Assembly (NCBI GenBank): GCA_034111045.1
Contig: JAWUYA010000001.1
Coordinates: forward strand, 1 to 64,000
Length of the DNA stretch: 64,000 nucleotides
Origin: JALJPB01 sp034111045
GTDB lineage: Bacteria; Pseudomonadota; Gammaproteobacteria; Enterobacterales; Alteromonadaceae
Direction: 5' to 3'
Shown here piece by piece: positions 34,623 through 44,691 of this stretch; position 1 is the first letter of the stretch, and each line of letters begins with the position of its first letter. The notes under the pieces were generated by a model. The model saw nothing but the letters and a program-made list of their open reading frames with translations, did no database searches and was not told the DNA's origin. A program made the position numbers and the translations under genes.

Positions 34623-36851
34623 TTAAAGCCGCCTAACTTCACCCACATCTTCAAGCTGAAGAAGCTTACCAATGACTTTTGATAATGTATCACTATTGGG
34701 CGTTTCCATAGTGATTGACATCACCATGGTTTGTTTACTTGAGTCTGTATGACTCTCCATACCAACGATACTGACCCTTTCATTAGATATGATGGTCGAA
34801 ACATCTCTAAGCAGTCCTTGCCGATCCATGGCAATAACTTTTACTTTAACTTGATAGAATGATTGGTTTTTATGATTTTGTAGACCCCATTGCACTTCAA
34901 CTTCCCGTTCAGGCTGTTGATTTAGTGCATTAGATAGCTGTTCACAATCAAGACGATGTACTGAAATACCACGTCCTTGGGTAATAAACCCCATAATGTC
35001 ATCACCGGGCACTGGATGACAACACTTTGCAATATGGGTCAATAAATTACCAACACCTGAAACGGTAATACCGTTACTGTCAGATGCTGACGTTGGTGTT
35101 GAGGTTTGTTTAACTAAACTTTGTGGATCAATTTCCTCAGGCGGTTTAAATTTATCACTTTGTTGTTGTAAAAAATTAGTAACTTGTTGTAAACGCGCAT
35201 TGCCAGACCCTATAGCTGCATATAAATCATCAATCGTTTTCACGTTAAAGCGTGAGGTAGTTGAATTAAGATCTACTTTATCTAATTTTATTTTACTTAG
35301 TTCGTTCTCTAGTAGTTGTTTACCTTGGGTAATATGTTTGTCTCGGTCGAGCAATTTAAAAAAGTGCTGAACTTTTGCTCTGGCTCTTGATGTATGTAAA
35401 TAATTTAGGCTCGGGTTTAGCCAGTCTCTGCTAGGGTTTGGCGTTTTAGCGGTTAATACTTCCACTTGATCGCCAGTTTCTAGTGGATGAGTAAAAGGGA
35501 TGATTTTGCCAAAAACTTTGGCGCCAATACAACAATGTCCAACATTAGAGTGAATGTAATAAGCAAAATCTAAAGGCGTTGCGCCCACTGGTAAATCGAC
35601 AACATCGCCATTAGGCGTAAAAACATAAATTCTATCTTCAAATACTTGGCTACGTAACTCGTCAATTAACTCACCGCTATCACTAACATCTTCTTGCCAT
35701 TGGAGAATTTTTTTCAGCCAATTAACTTTTTCATCAAATCCAGATTTTTTATCACTGCCTTTAGCACCCGTATTGCCCTCTTTATAACGCCAATGTGCAG
35801 CAACCCCCATTTCAGCATCATCATGCATTTTTTTTGTACGTATTTGAATTTCTAGCGTTTTTCCTTCAGGACCCATGACAACCGTGTGGATTGATTGATA
35901 GCCATTAGGTTTAGGTGTCGCTATGTAATCATCAAATTCATTATGCAAGTGCTGCCAACGAGTATGAACTATGCCTAAAGCGCCATAACAATCTTGTAAT
36001 TCATCAACAATAATTCGCACAGCTCTAACATCAAACAGTTGGTCAAAATCGAGCGACTTTTGCTGCATTTTTATCCAAATACTATAAATATGTTTTGGCC
36101 GGCCATAAACGGTTCCGCTAATATTTAACGCCTTGAGTTGAACAGATAAATTATCAACAAAATCAAGCATATAACGCTCACGATCTAAACGTGTCTCATC
36201 AAGCTGTTTAGCTATTTTTTTATAAACATGAGGATGAAGGTAACGAAATGAAATGTCTTCAAGTTCCCATTTTAACTGTCCAATTCCTAAACGATTTGCT
36301 AATGGAGCGTATATATTTGCACTCTCTTTAGCGAGTAAAACACGTGTTTCTTCATCACTAGCTTTAACTAAGCGGAGATTGCAAAGACGTTCAGCTAATT
36401 TAATCACGACAGCTCGTACATCTTCTACCATTGCTAATAGCATTTTACGTATGTTATCTACTTGATTGGTAGAAATAGTATTAGCTAAATTTTTAGTTGA
36501 AGGATTAAGCTGTAAAGCTTTAATTGCTTCCATTTTTTCAACACCTTGACAAAGCAACATGATTTTTTTATCAAAATGCGTTTCAATGTAAACCATATCT
36601 AAGCATTGATATTGAAGCAGTGGTGTTAAAAATGCCGCGCATAATGAATCACGATCAAGGTTTAATGGAGCAAGAATTTCTACCATTTCTAATGATTTAG
36701 CTTCACATTCAAGTTTATCTTCAAAAAAATGACTGACTTTCTCCCACAAAGATTCTAAAGACTGACACTTGCTCTCAGATATATCTAAAGAAGCTAACCA
36801 TTGTTCAAAGCTAGTAACTGACATTTGATGTGATTTACGTACCGAAACCAT
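34623..36851 (-). CDS. relA: (p)ppGpp synthetase RelA
   Basis: The protein has 742 aa. The N-terminal pseudo-hydrolase domain lacks the HD pair, as in RelA. The synthetase domain (about 245-370) has YGRPKHIYSIWIKM, FDVRAVRIIV, EFDDYIATPKPNGYQSIHT and the EFDD-type acidic motif of Mg-dependent RelA. TGS (about 408-470, IYVFTPNGDVVDLP), a helical part, the zinc-finger/CC motif AKCCHPVPGDD and a C-terminal ACT (DRQGLLRDVSTII) follow. It makes ppGpp on stalled ribosomes. It is 19 bases after rlmD in the same direction. Confidence 0.97.
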   Translation of the reverse strand: MVSVRKSHQMSVTSFEQWLASLDISESKCQSLESLWEKVSHFFEDKLECEAKSLEMVEILAPLNLDRDSLCAAFLTPLLQYQCLDMVYIETHFDKKIMLLCQGVEKMEAIKALQLNPSTKNLANTISTNQVDNIRKMLLAMVEDVRAVVIKLAERLCNLRLVKASDEETRVLLAKESANIYAPLANRLGIGQLKWELEDISFRYLHPHVYKKIAKQLDETRLDRERYMLDFVDNLSVQLKALNISGTVYGRPKHIYSIWIKMQQKSLDFDQLFDVRAVRIIVDELQDCYGALGIVHTRWQHLHNEFDDYIATPKPNGYQSIHTVVMGPEGKTLEIQIRTKKMHDDAEMGVAAHWRYKEGNTGAKGSDKKSGFDEKVNWLKKILQWQEDVSDSGELIDELRSQVFEDRIYVFTPNGDVVDLPVGATPLDFAYYIHSNVGHCCIGAKVFGKIIPFTHPLETGDQVEVLTAKTPNPSRDWLNPSLNYLHTSRARAKVQHFFKLLDRDKHITQGKQLLENELSKIKLDKVDLNSTTSRFNVKTIDDLYAAIGSGNARLQQVTNFLQQQSDKFKPPEEIDPQSLVKQTSTPTSASDSNGITVSGVGNLLTHIAKCCHPVPGDDIMGFITQGRGISVHRLDCEQLSNALNQQPEREVEVQWGLQNHKNQSFYQVKVKVIAMDRQGLLRDVSTIISNERVSIVGMESHTDSSKQTMVMSITMETPNSDTLSKVIGKLLQLEDVGEVRRL

Positions 36852-36870
36852 CTTTTATCCCTTAGGTTAT

Positions 36871-38184
36871 TTAACGCGAAAACAATACCATAGTTTCAAC
36901 ATGCTTTGTTTGAGAAAACATATCAATCAAGCCTATTTTTTCTATTTTGTATCCGTGTTTAGTTAAACATTGAGCATCTCTTGCAAGCGAAGTGGGATCG
37001 CAACTCACGTATAATATAGTGGGTATTGAGAGTGTGACTAATTGCTCTACTGCTTCTAATGCACCGGCTCTAGCAGGGTCTAATAATACTTTATCAAAAT
37101 TAATGCTTGCCCAGTTTTTTGATAACCAATTAGCATTTAAATCTGCTTGATAAAACTGGCAATTAGTTATTTGATTGTTATTAGCATTTATTGTTGCGCG
37201 ATCAACCATGGTTTGAATTCCCTCAATACCAACCACCTGCTTAACTTGTTGAGCTAAAGACAAACTAAAATTACCAAGGCCACAAAATAAATCAAGTACC
37301 ACATCAGTTTCAGTCAAGGATAACCACGCTAGTGACTGCTGTACCATTTCAAGATTGATCTGATGATTAATTTGAATAAAGTCTTGAGGCGCAAAAGTCA
37401 GTTCCAGCTTGTTTAATAAAGTATAGGTCAATGGTTTTATATCTGTTAATGGCATGACCTTTTCACCATCATCAATAAAGAGCTGCCAGTGATTTATTTC
37501 TGCAGCACTTATCCAATGAAAAATGTCCGCTTTATTTAGTTTTTTAAGCTGCCTAATGACAATAGTTATTTGATTCGTTACAGTGACTTCAATATGCCCC
37601 ACGGATCGACTAATAGACAACTCACTAATGACCTTTTTTAATGGGGTAAATATTGACGATATTTGTTCATCTAAAACAGGGCAATTTTTAATGGCGGTTA
37701 ATTGATTAGTCGCTTTTTGCCTGAAACCTAAAGTGACTTGCCCTTGTTTGTCATATTGCACTCCAATTCTAGCTTTACGTCGATAATGCCAAGGCTCACT
37801 AACCATAGAATTTTGCCAAGGTAAGTTTTGAATATCATTACGTTCAAAGAGATCCGACACTTTATTTTGCTTAAAAACTAAATGCTCAGAAAAACTTAAA
37901 TGCTGTAAATCACATCCACCGCACAAACGATAATGTCTACATTCAGGTTCAACTCTATTTTCACTCGCCTCAATTATTTCAATCACTTTGGCTCGTGAAT
38001 ATTTATTCTTTTGTTCAATAATTTTAATTGTTACCGACTCATTAGGTAATGTTTGGTCAATAAATACTGGTTTATTCTTCAAACGACTAACACCACACCC
38101 ATTAAGGTCTAGTCGCTCTATTTTAACATTGACAACTTGACCTAAGCTTTGCTTTTTTTTATTTGCTTGAAAAATATTCGCCAT
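36871..38184 (-). CDS. rlmD: 23S rRNA (uracil-1939-C5) methyltransferase RlmD
   Basis: The start taken is ATG 38184 (437 aa); a TTG 15 bases earlier is less likely. A TRAM domain (about 10-70) is followed by the Fe-S cluster cysteines in PECRHYRLCGGCDLQHL, with a fourth Cys in IKNCPVL. The SAM domain has VLDLFCGLGNFSL. The catalytic Cys lies in LYVSCDPTSLARD and a base in LDPARAGA. It methylates U1939 of 23S rRNA. It is divergent from barA and upstream of relA, the standard gene order. Confidence 0.96.
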   Translation of the reverse strand: MANIFQANKKKQSLGQVVNVKIERLDLNGCGVSRLKNKPVFIDQTLPNESVTIKIIEQKNKYSRAKVIEIIEASENRVEPECRHYRLCGGCDLQHLSFSEHLVFKQNKVSDLFERNDIQNLPWQNSMVSEPWHYRRKARIGVQYDKQGQVTLGFRQKATNQLTAIKNCPVLDEQISSIFTPLKKVISELSISRSVGHIEVTVTNQITIVIRQLKKLNKADIFHWISAAEINHWQLFIDDGEKVMPLTDIKPLTYTLLNKLELTFAPQDFIQINHQINLEMVQQSLAWLSLTETDVVLDLFCGLGNFSLSLAQQVKQVVGIEGIQTMVDRATINANNNQITNCQFYQADLNANWLSKNWASINFDKVLLDPARAGALEAVEQLVTLSIPTILYVSCDPTSLARDAQCLTKHGYKIEKIGLIDMFSQTKHVETMVLFSR

Positions 38185-38343
38185 CTTTATGATTACCAAT
38201 GATTATATGGATAGTTTTGTGGGGGTGTGACATTATATAATCTACTTACGTTGGCTATATAAATCATTAATGATAATTTTAACCTGATTCAAATGGCTAG
38301 CAAACATATTTAAACTTATTTTCCAACTAAAGCTCAGTAATGA

Positions 38344-41163
38344 ATGAATAAAATAAGCCTAAAGGATTGGGTCATATTACTGACCATAGTTCCGACTACT
38401 TTAATCAGTTTAACAATAGCAGGTTACTTTTCTTATAGCCGTTATTTGGAGCTAAATGAGTTTTTAACAATACGTTCTCAAAGTATTATTGAGCCAATAG
38501 CCATAGCTGGTGCAGAATCGCTAATAAAGAAAGACAGAAAAAAATTAAGACAACTTATTGGTTTTTCTCATAAAAAACATATAGACATTGTCAAAAGTAT
38601 TACTATTTTCACTACTGATAACCAAGCATTAGTCACCAGTGCCTACAATAGTGATAGTGATGTTCTGCGTTTAAAAGTAGGACAAAATATTCCTCTGCAC
38701 ACATCCACAGAATCTTTAGATCAATATTTTATTTTTAGAACGCCTATCATTAATGAATATCAGCCCAATAAGATAACCTCACCTGATAGTTATGCCCTTG
38801 AGAACAACCAAATAATAGTTGGTTATGTCGCAATGCAAATCGATAGAAATAAAATAAAATATAGTCAACACAGGCAGATGATTGTCGCCTTTTCTATTGT
38901 TGTGCTCAGCGCTTTAATTAGCGCTTTTTTTGCAATAAGACTAATAAAAAACGTTACCCGACCTATAAGCACTATGGTGCAAGCTATAGATCGTATTAGA
39001 GAGGGTAAGTTAGGAAGTCGTGTGAGTGGCCAATTAATTGGCGAACTAAATTTTTTAAAAAATGGTATTAACGCCATGGCTCAATCGCTTGGTGATTACC
39101 ATGATGAAATGCAGCGAAGTATCGATCAAACGACCATTGATTTAAGAAAGAGTTTAGAGCAATTTGAAATTCAAAACGTTGAGCTTGATATTTCAAAGCG
39201 TAAAGCTCAGGATGCTAACCGAGTAAAATCAGATTTTTTAGCGAATATGAGCCATGAATTGAGAACACCATTAAATGGTGTTATCGGTTTCACACGGCAA
39301 GTATTAAAAACCCCATTAAGTGAAACACAGCGCGATTATTTACAGACCATCGAGCGCTCAGCGAATAATTTACTCACAATTATCAATGATATTTTAGATT
39401 TCTCTAAACTTGATGCTGGTAAAATGTTCATTGAGAGCATACCTTTCAACCTTCGTGAATCGATAGAAGAAACATTAAATTTACTGGCACCTATCGCGCA
39501 AAAACGAAATATAGAATTATCGCTTCGTATTGTTCCACAGGTTCCTGATTCATTAATTGGCGATGCCATGCGCATTAAACAAGTACTTATTAATTTAGCC
39601 AATAATGCAATAAAATTCACTGAGAAAGGTTCTGTAACGATTGATATTGAAGGGAGAAATATTGGTCAGAATATAGCTTTGTTTAAAATTATGGTCACTG
39701 ATACTGGTATAGGTATGAACGTGTTACAGCAAAAAACTATTTTTGAAGCCTTTGGACAAGCCGATAAGAGTGTTACTCGTTTATATGGTGGTACAGGTTT
39801 AGGTTTAGTCATATCTCAGCGCTTGGCGAATGAAATGCAAGGTGAAATTGGCTTTGACTCTAAAGAGGGTAAAGGTTCTACTTTTTGGTTCAACTTTCAG
39901 TGTAAAATAAATCCTATTCCAATTGAAACACCATTAGACACAAAAACACTGGTAGGAAAAAGCATCCTTTATTACGAGCCTTTAATTCATTCTCGTATTG
40001 CAACAAGCGAAATAATGGATGGCTGGAAAATGCGAGTAATTCCTGTTTATAGTTTAAAAAAACTCAGTAATGTACTAATTCAGAATAAAAAAATTGACTT
40101 CGCTTTAATAGGTCATTCTGTCAAACCAACTAAAATCAATGAGTTAAAAGAATTAATAAGCTCAATCAAACCTCATATTCCGTCAATTCACCTAGCTATA
40201 AATTCAAACTCCCCTAACCTACAAGAAGCATTATTAGCTAGTGGTGCGCTAAGTTGCTTGAGCAAACCGATAACCCCCTCAAGGCTTAGCAGGGTGTTAT
40301 TACCCCAGCCAAACCTGATAGCGCAATATACTGATCAAAAACCGTATTCTATAGTACCCATTAAAGTATTAGCTGTTGATGATAACGAAGCAAATTTAAA
40401 ACTGATTAAAGAGCTCTTACTCGAACAAGTAGTAGAGGTCACCACCGCATGTAATGGCAAAGAAGCCGTTGAATATTGTAAACATGAAATTTTCGCTTTG
40501 GTTTTTATGGACATTCAAATGCCGATAATGGATGGTGTAACCGCATTAAAAACTATTAAGGCTAATACAGGTAATGATAAAACGCCTATAGTCGCTGTTA
40601 CAGCCCATGCATTAAGCGGTGAAAAGGAAAAATTATTACAGGAAGGATTTAGTGGTTACATAACTAAACCAATTGATCAAACTATGTTGCGACATAATAT
40701 TTATGAATATTGTGATTTAAATTTATTTATTCCGAGCATCCCCCCGGCTAACAATAATCAAACAATAGACAATAAAGAGTTGCCGATTAATGGTTCCGCA
40801 ACAATTAACACGCTACCGAATATTATCATAGATTGGTCTTTAGCATTAAAACGAACGGGCAATAGAATCGATTTAGCAAAATACATGCTTGAAGGGTTAA
40901 TCAACAGCTTACCAGAAACAAAGCAATATATTTCTGACGCATTAACTAGCCAAAATATTGAACTAATAGAAACACTCATTCACAAACTTAATGGTGCCTG
41001 TTGTTATACTGGAGTTCCTAGCCTAGGGAATATAACACACTATATTGAAACTCAATTAAAACTAAATTGCTCTTTGGATGATCTTGAACCTGAATTTTTT
41101 GAACTTTTTGAACACTTAGATAATGTTTTAGCACAAGGACCAAAAAGTTTAGAAAAGGTTTAA
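38344..41163 (+). CDS. barA: hybrid sensor kinase BarA
   Basis: The protein has 939 aa. Two transmembrane helices (about 10-30 and 178-200) flank a periplasmic sensor, then HAMP and coiled coil. HisKA follows with His304 (ANMSHELRTPLNG), HATPase_c (NLANNAIKFTEKG, GGTGLGLVIS), a degenerate receiver-like part, a true receiver (VDDNEANL, Asp723 in FMDIQMPIMDG) and a C-terminal Hpt (His880 in IHKLNGACCYTG). This H-D-H layout and the place next to rlmD-relA identify BarA, which phosphorylates UvrY/GacA to switch on Csr small RNAs. The partner regulator is not in view. Confidence 0.95.
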   Translation: MNKISLKDWVILLTIVPTTLISLTIAGYFSYSRYLELNEFLTIRSQSIIEPIAIAGAESLIKKDRKKLRQLIGFSHKKHIDIVKSITIFTTDNQALVTSAYNSDSDVLRLKVGQNIPLHTSTESLDQYFIFRTPIINEYQPNKITSPDSYALENNQIIVGYVAMQIDRNKIKYSQHRQMIVAFSIVVLSALISAFFAIRLIKNVTRPISTMVQAIDRIREGKLGSRVSGQLIGELNFLKNGINAMAQSLGDYHDEMQRSIDQTTIDLRKSLEQFEIQNVELDISKRKAQDANRVKSDFLANMSHELRTPLNGVIGFTRQVLKTPLSETQRDYLQTIERSANNLLTIINDILDFSKLDAGKMFIESIPFNLRESIEETLNLLAPIAQKRNIELSLRIVPQVPDSLIGDAMRIKQVLINLANNAIKFTEKGSVTIDIEGRNIGQNIALFKIMVTDTGIGMNVLQQKTIFEAFGQADKSVTRLYGGTGLGLVISQRLANEMQGEIGFDSKEGKGSTFWFNFQCKINPIPIETPLDTKTLVGKSILYYEPLIHSRIATSEIMDGWKMRVIPVYSLKKLSNVLIQNKKIDFALIGHSVKPTKINELKELISSIKPHIPSIHLAINSNSPNLQEALLASGALSCLSKPITPSRLSRVLLPQPNLIAQYTDQKPYSIVPIKVLAVDDNEANLKLIKELLLEQVVEVTTACNGKEAVEYCKHEIFALVFMDIQMPIMDGVTALKTIKANTGNDKTPIVAVTAHALSGEKEKLLQEGFSGYITKPIDQTMLRHNIYEYCDLNLFIPSIPPANNNQTIDNKELPINGSATINTLPNIIIDWSLALKRTGNRIDLAKYMLEGLINSLPETKQYISDALTSQNIELIETLIHKLNGACCYTGVPSLGNITHYIETQLKLNCSLDDLEPEFFELFEHLDNVLAQGPKSLEKV

Positions 41164-41197
41164 GTTAGACAATCTATAAAAGACATAAGGATAATAA

Positions 41198-41455
41198 TTA
41201 TCGAATAGTGATAGTTGGCGAGATATTAATTTCACCATCTTCGTTAACAACAGCAACAATATCATGGCAAGTCAATACAGCTAAATTGCAATCCTTTTCT
41301 TTACGGATAAATTTCAGCTCGTAACCAAACTTGCCGAGACTACTTGCAGAAAATTTTTGTGCCAGAGAAAGTCTTCTCCACCATACAGATTGCTCAGGAG
41401 GCTCAGATCTTTTCTCTGCTTGCTCATGATCATCATAACGCTCATTGGGAGACAT
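41198..41455 (-). CDS. small uncharacterised protein (85 aa) between barA and pdxJ
   Basis: I do not recognise a named family. The first 30 residues are acidic and polar (MSPNERYDDHEQAEKRSEPP). The rest looks folded: SVWWRRLSLAQKFSASSLGK, YELKFIRKEKDCNLAVLTCH, then a VAVVNEDGEINIS hairpin. Short proteins of this kind are found in Shewanella and Colwellia relatives as hypothetical proteins. It is convergent with barA (34 bases apart) and 115 bases downstream of pdxJ. Confidence 0.6.
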   Translation of the reverse strand: MSPNERYDDHEQAEKRSEPPEQSVWWRRLSLAQKFSASSLGKFGYELKFIRKEKDCNLAVLTCHDIVAVVNEDGEINISPTITIR

Positions 41456-41570
41456 TGCTCAGTCCCATAGTTTTTTATACAAACACATTTATTGTAACTA
41501 TAGCCTAAAAGAGACTAAAAATAAAAATGTGACTATTTAAAATAAATGAAAAGGCCTTATCGGTATTATT

Positions 41571-42305
41571 TTATAAACTTCTAGCGTCAAGCATTAAATG
41601 CTTCATATCTCTTATCGCTTTGTCTAAACCGTCAATCGCTGCTCTTGCAATAATAGCGTGGCCAATATTCAATTCAATAATTTCGTTAATGGCAGCAATA
41701 GGTTTAACATTGAAGTAATGTAAACCATGGCCAGCATTAACTTTAAGTCCAAGAGAATTTGCATATTTGATCCCCTCAATTAGTCGGTTCAATTCAGCTC
41801 GTTGCGTCTCTTCATCTGGAGCATCCGCATATTTACCGGTATGAATCTCAATATAAGTTGCTCTACTCGCTAAAGCAGCTTCAATTTGTTTATTATCCGC
41901 ATCAATGAATAAACTGGTTTGCGTACCAATTTCAGCCAGTTGAGCTACTGCACTTGTTATTTTATCGAGTTGACCAACAACATCTAAACCGCCCTCAGTG
42001 GTTAACTCTTCGCGTTTTTCTGGTACTAAACAGCAGAAGGCTGGTTTAACATCACAGGCTATTGCTAACATTTCATCGGTAACAGCCATTTCTAAATTCA
42101 TTCTAGTCTGAAGTGTTTCTTTCAATACATAAATATCACGGTCTTGAATATGTCGTCTATCTTCACGCAAATGTACGGTAATACCATCAGCGCCAGCGTG
42201 TTCAGCAACTGATGCCGCATAAACAGGATCCGGGTAGTTTGTGCCACGTGCTTGGCGTAGCGTAGCAATATGATCTATATTCACGCCTAATAAAATATCT
42301 TTCAT
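41571..42305 (-). CDS. pdxJ: pyridoxine 5'-phosphate synthase
   Basis: The protein has 244 aa. The start LLGVNIDHIATLRQARGT, the active-site HLREDRRHIQD and VPEKREELTTEGGLDV, and the C-terminal VNAGHGLHYFNVKPIA and NIGHAIIARA match PdxJ throughout. It condenses deoxyxylulose phosphate with aminoacetone phosphate to make vitamin B6 phosphate. It lies at the downstream end of the recO-era-rnc-lepB run, its usual place. Confidence 0.97.
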   Translation of the reverse strand: MKDILLGVNIDHIATLRQARGTNYPDPVYAASVAEHAGADGITVHLREDRRHIQDRDIYVLKETLQTRMNLEMAVTDEMLAIACDVKPAFCCLVPEKREELTTEGGLDVVGQLDKITSAVAQLAEIGTQTSLFIDADNKQIEAALASRATYIEIHTGKYADAPDEETQRAELNRLIEGIKYANSLGLKVNAGHGLHYFNVKPIAAINEIIELNIGHAIIARAAIDGLDKAIRDMKHLMLDARSL

Positions 42306-42341
42306 AACTTAGTTCTCAGTTTAGTACTCGGCTCAATTCAA

Positions 42342-43049
42342 TCATTTTAACTCACTTTTAATACTGTTTTTTTTAAAAAGTTTTCTGCTATGCAATGGCT
42401 TACCCTCAAGCAAATCATTAATAACTTGCCTTATTAAAATTTTATTACAATGTAGTACGTTAATATCATTTAGATTATTCTCTGCAATTGCTTGTAAATG
42501 ATATCTATTATATAGCGGCAGGTTATGCTTTTCTTCAACAGTAATAAAGCCTTGTTTCGCGATATAATAGAAGCTTGGCGAATTTTGCTCAAAAACAGGT
42601 GAAAAATCGATAGCCAAGCCGAGCTCATCAAGCAACTCTAATTCAAATCGTCTTAAAACGGGTTCAATCGGTTGTTGATTAGATAATGCAGACAAACTTA
42701 ACCTATAATGATCAAACAAGCTTGGACAAGCAATTGATTCTCCTAGTAACCTCACTAGTAATTCATTTAAATAAAAACCACTATAGAGATGATCACCTTT
42801 CAGAATATAGGATTTTTCAGAGACTTCAATACGACTTAAATTTTTTAGACTACTATGCCCTTTTAATACAACATTTAAAGGGCTAAACAGTTGTATAAAA
42901 CCCTTTTTATTTGATTTATTGGTTTTACCAGAGTATACAATTGCCGATACTCTTCCTTCATTCTCAGTGAGAAGCTCAACTATTTGTTGCTTATCTCGGT
43001 AAGGCCGACTGTGCAATACAAAAGCAAGTTGTTCTATCGGTTCCATCAT
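42342..43049 (-). CDS. recO: DNA repair protein RecO
   Basis: The protein has 235 aa. The N-terminal OB fold has AFVLHSRPYRDKQQIVELLTE and GRVSAIVYSGKT. A helical region follows with YSGFYLNELLVRLLGE, a RecO hallmark, then RRFELELLDELGLAIDF. It loads RecA on SSB-coated DNA with RecR. It starts 12 bases after era and is followed by pdxJ. Confidence 0.93.
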   Translation of the reverse strand: MMEPIEQLAFVLHSRPYRDKQQIVELLTENEGRVSAIVYSGKTNKSNKKGFIQLFSPLNVVLKGHSSLKNLSRIEVSEKSYILKGDHLYSGFYLNELLVRLLGESIACPSLFDHYRLSLSALSNQQPIEPVLRRFELELLDELGLAIDFSPVFEQNSPSFYYIAKQGFITVEEKHNLPLYNRYHLQAIAENNLNDINVLHCNKILIRQVINDLLEGKPLHSRKLFKKNSIKSELK

Positions 43050-43061
43050 AGCTCTTTAAAA

Positions 43062-44015
43062 CTAGCCTGAATACTCGTCGCCATAACCTAAACTACGCAA
43101 TGCTCTTTCATCATCAGCCCAACCAGACTTAACTTTAACCCAGGTCTCTAAAAATACTTTTTGGTCAAACAAAGTTTCCATATCTCTACGAGCTTCTGCG
43201 CCAATAGTTTTTAATCGTTCACCATTTTTACCTATTACCATACGTTTTTGGCTACTGCGCTCAATTAGAATTAACGCATTTATATGTAAAATCCCTTTTT
43301 CATCCACTTTAAACTGTTCAATTTCAACGGTAGTTGAGTAAGGTAACTCATCACCGGTAAAACGTATAAGTTTTTCTCTGATGATCTCTGATGCCATGAA
43401 ACGACTGGAACGATCAGTTATATAATCTTCAGGAAACCAAAAGGGCCCTTCAGGTAAACTTGCAAAACATGCATCATGAATTTTATCAACGTGGTAACCC
43501 TTACTCGCTGAAATTGGAATAATCTCCTGAAAATCATACTTTCCAGCTAATATCTGCAAGTGAGGTAATAAGGCTTCTTTGTCTTGAACATTGTCAACCT
43601 TATTAATGGCTAGGATACAAGGTACATTAGTCTGTCGAATTTTTTTTAATACTAACTCATCATCTTCAGTCCAATGTGTTCCCTCAACCAAAAACACCAC
43701 CAGACCCACCTCGGCTATAGAGCTACTAGCCGCTCGGTTCATCAAACGGTTAATTGCACGCTTTTCATCTAAGTGCAAGCCAGGAGTATCAACTAACACT
43801 GCTTGATTATTTCCCTCGGTTAAGATGCCTAAAATACGATGCCTTGTTGTTTGAGGCTTTTTAGAGGTAATACTAATTTTTTGACCTAACAAACAATTAA
43901 GTAACGTCGATTTACCAACATTGGGCCGGCCAACAAGGGCAATCAGACCGCAGCGTTTATCACTACTTTCCGTATTGAGTTTATCAGGGGTATTTGAATT
44001 ATTTGGCATTTTCAA
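43062..44015 (-). CDS. era: GTPase Era
   Basis: The protein has 317 aa. G1 is GRPNVGKSTLLN, G3 DTPGLH, G4 NKVD, and G5 ISASKG. A C-terminal KH domain (about 220-300) has GILHINALILIERSSQKRMV and IGKNGERLKTIG, which binds the 3' end of 16S rRNA. Era assists 30S maturation. The N-terminal 18 residues extend before the GTPase domain. It overlaps rnc by 17 bases. Confidence 0.97.
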   Translation of the reverse strand: MKMPNNSNTPDKLNTESSDKRCGLIALVGRPNVGKSTLLNCLLGQKISITSKKPQTTRHRILGILTEGNNQAVLVDTPGLHLDEKRAINRLMNRAASSSIAEVGLVVFLVEGTHWTEDDELVLKKIRQTNVPCILAINKVDNVQDKEALLPHLQILAGKYDFQEIIPISASKGYHVDKIHDACFASLPEGPFWFPEDYITDRSSRFMASEIIREKLIRFTGDELPYSTTVEIEQFKVDEKGILHINALILIERSSQKRMVIGKNGERLKTIGAEARRDMETLFDQKVFLETWVKVKSGWADDERALRSLGYGDEYSG

Positions 44016-44691
44016 TTATTTCCAATACTTGTTGAGCTGCTGCTTGTTCGGCTTTTCTTCTACTAGTCCCTGTACTAATGACTACATTTTTAACGATATT
44101 AGTGGTACATCGCACGGTAAACTCTTGATTATGAGATTGGCCACTAGTGTGAATGACTTCATAATGAGGCAGTATAATTTTTCGTCCTTGAAGGTATTCT
44201 TGCAAACGAGTTTTAGGGTCTTTATGAATATTCTCTGGTGTTATTTTTGCTAATCTAGAGGCAAACCAACGCAAAATTAAATTTTTGCAAGTATCAATAT
44301 CAGAGTCTAAATAAACAGCACCGATAACGGCTTCGAGGGCATCTTCTAAAATAGACTCGCGCCGATGGCCGCCGCTTTTCAACTCCCCTTGCCCTAAAAT
44401 CAAATGTTCACCAAGTAAAAAGTCTTTGCCTAATTCAGCTAAAGTAACCCCTCTCACTAAACTAGAGCGCATGCGAGTTAACTCACCTTCATCTTGAGAT
44501 GGAAATCTTGCAAACAATTCCTCAGCGATAACAAAACCTAAAATAGAATCACCTAAAAACTCTAAACGCTCGTTATGTAAGCCTTTAGCGCTTCGGTGTG
44601 TTAAGGCTTGAATAAGTAAATCTTGGCTATTAAAACGATAGTCTAAGCGTTTAGATAATCTTGCAATGGCTTGAGTATTGTTTTTTATCAT
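43999..44691 (-). CDS. rnc: ribonuclease III
   Basis: The protein has 230 aa. The RNase III signature NERLEFLGDSILGFVIAEEL and the second acidic site EDALEAVIGAVYLDSD supply the Mg ligands. A double-stranded RNA-binding domain ends the protein (DPKTRLQEYLQG, then TSRRKAEQAAAQQVL). It processes rRNA precursors and cuts structured RNAs. It abuts lepB (1 base) and overlaps era, as in the conserved lepB-rnc-era operon. Confidence 0.97.
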   Translation of the reverse strand: MIKNNTQAIARLSKRLDYRFNSQDLLIQALTHRSAKGLHNERLEFLGDSILGFVIAEELFARFPSQDEGELTRMRSSLVRGVTLAELGKDFLLGEHLILGQGELKSGGHRRESILEDALEAVIGAVYLDSDIDTCKNLILRWFASRLAKITPENIHKDPKTRLQEYLQGRKIILPHYEVIHTSGQSHNQEFTVRCTTNIVKNVVISTGTSRRKAEQAAAQQVLEIIENAK

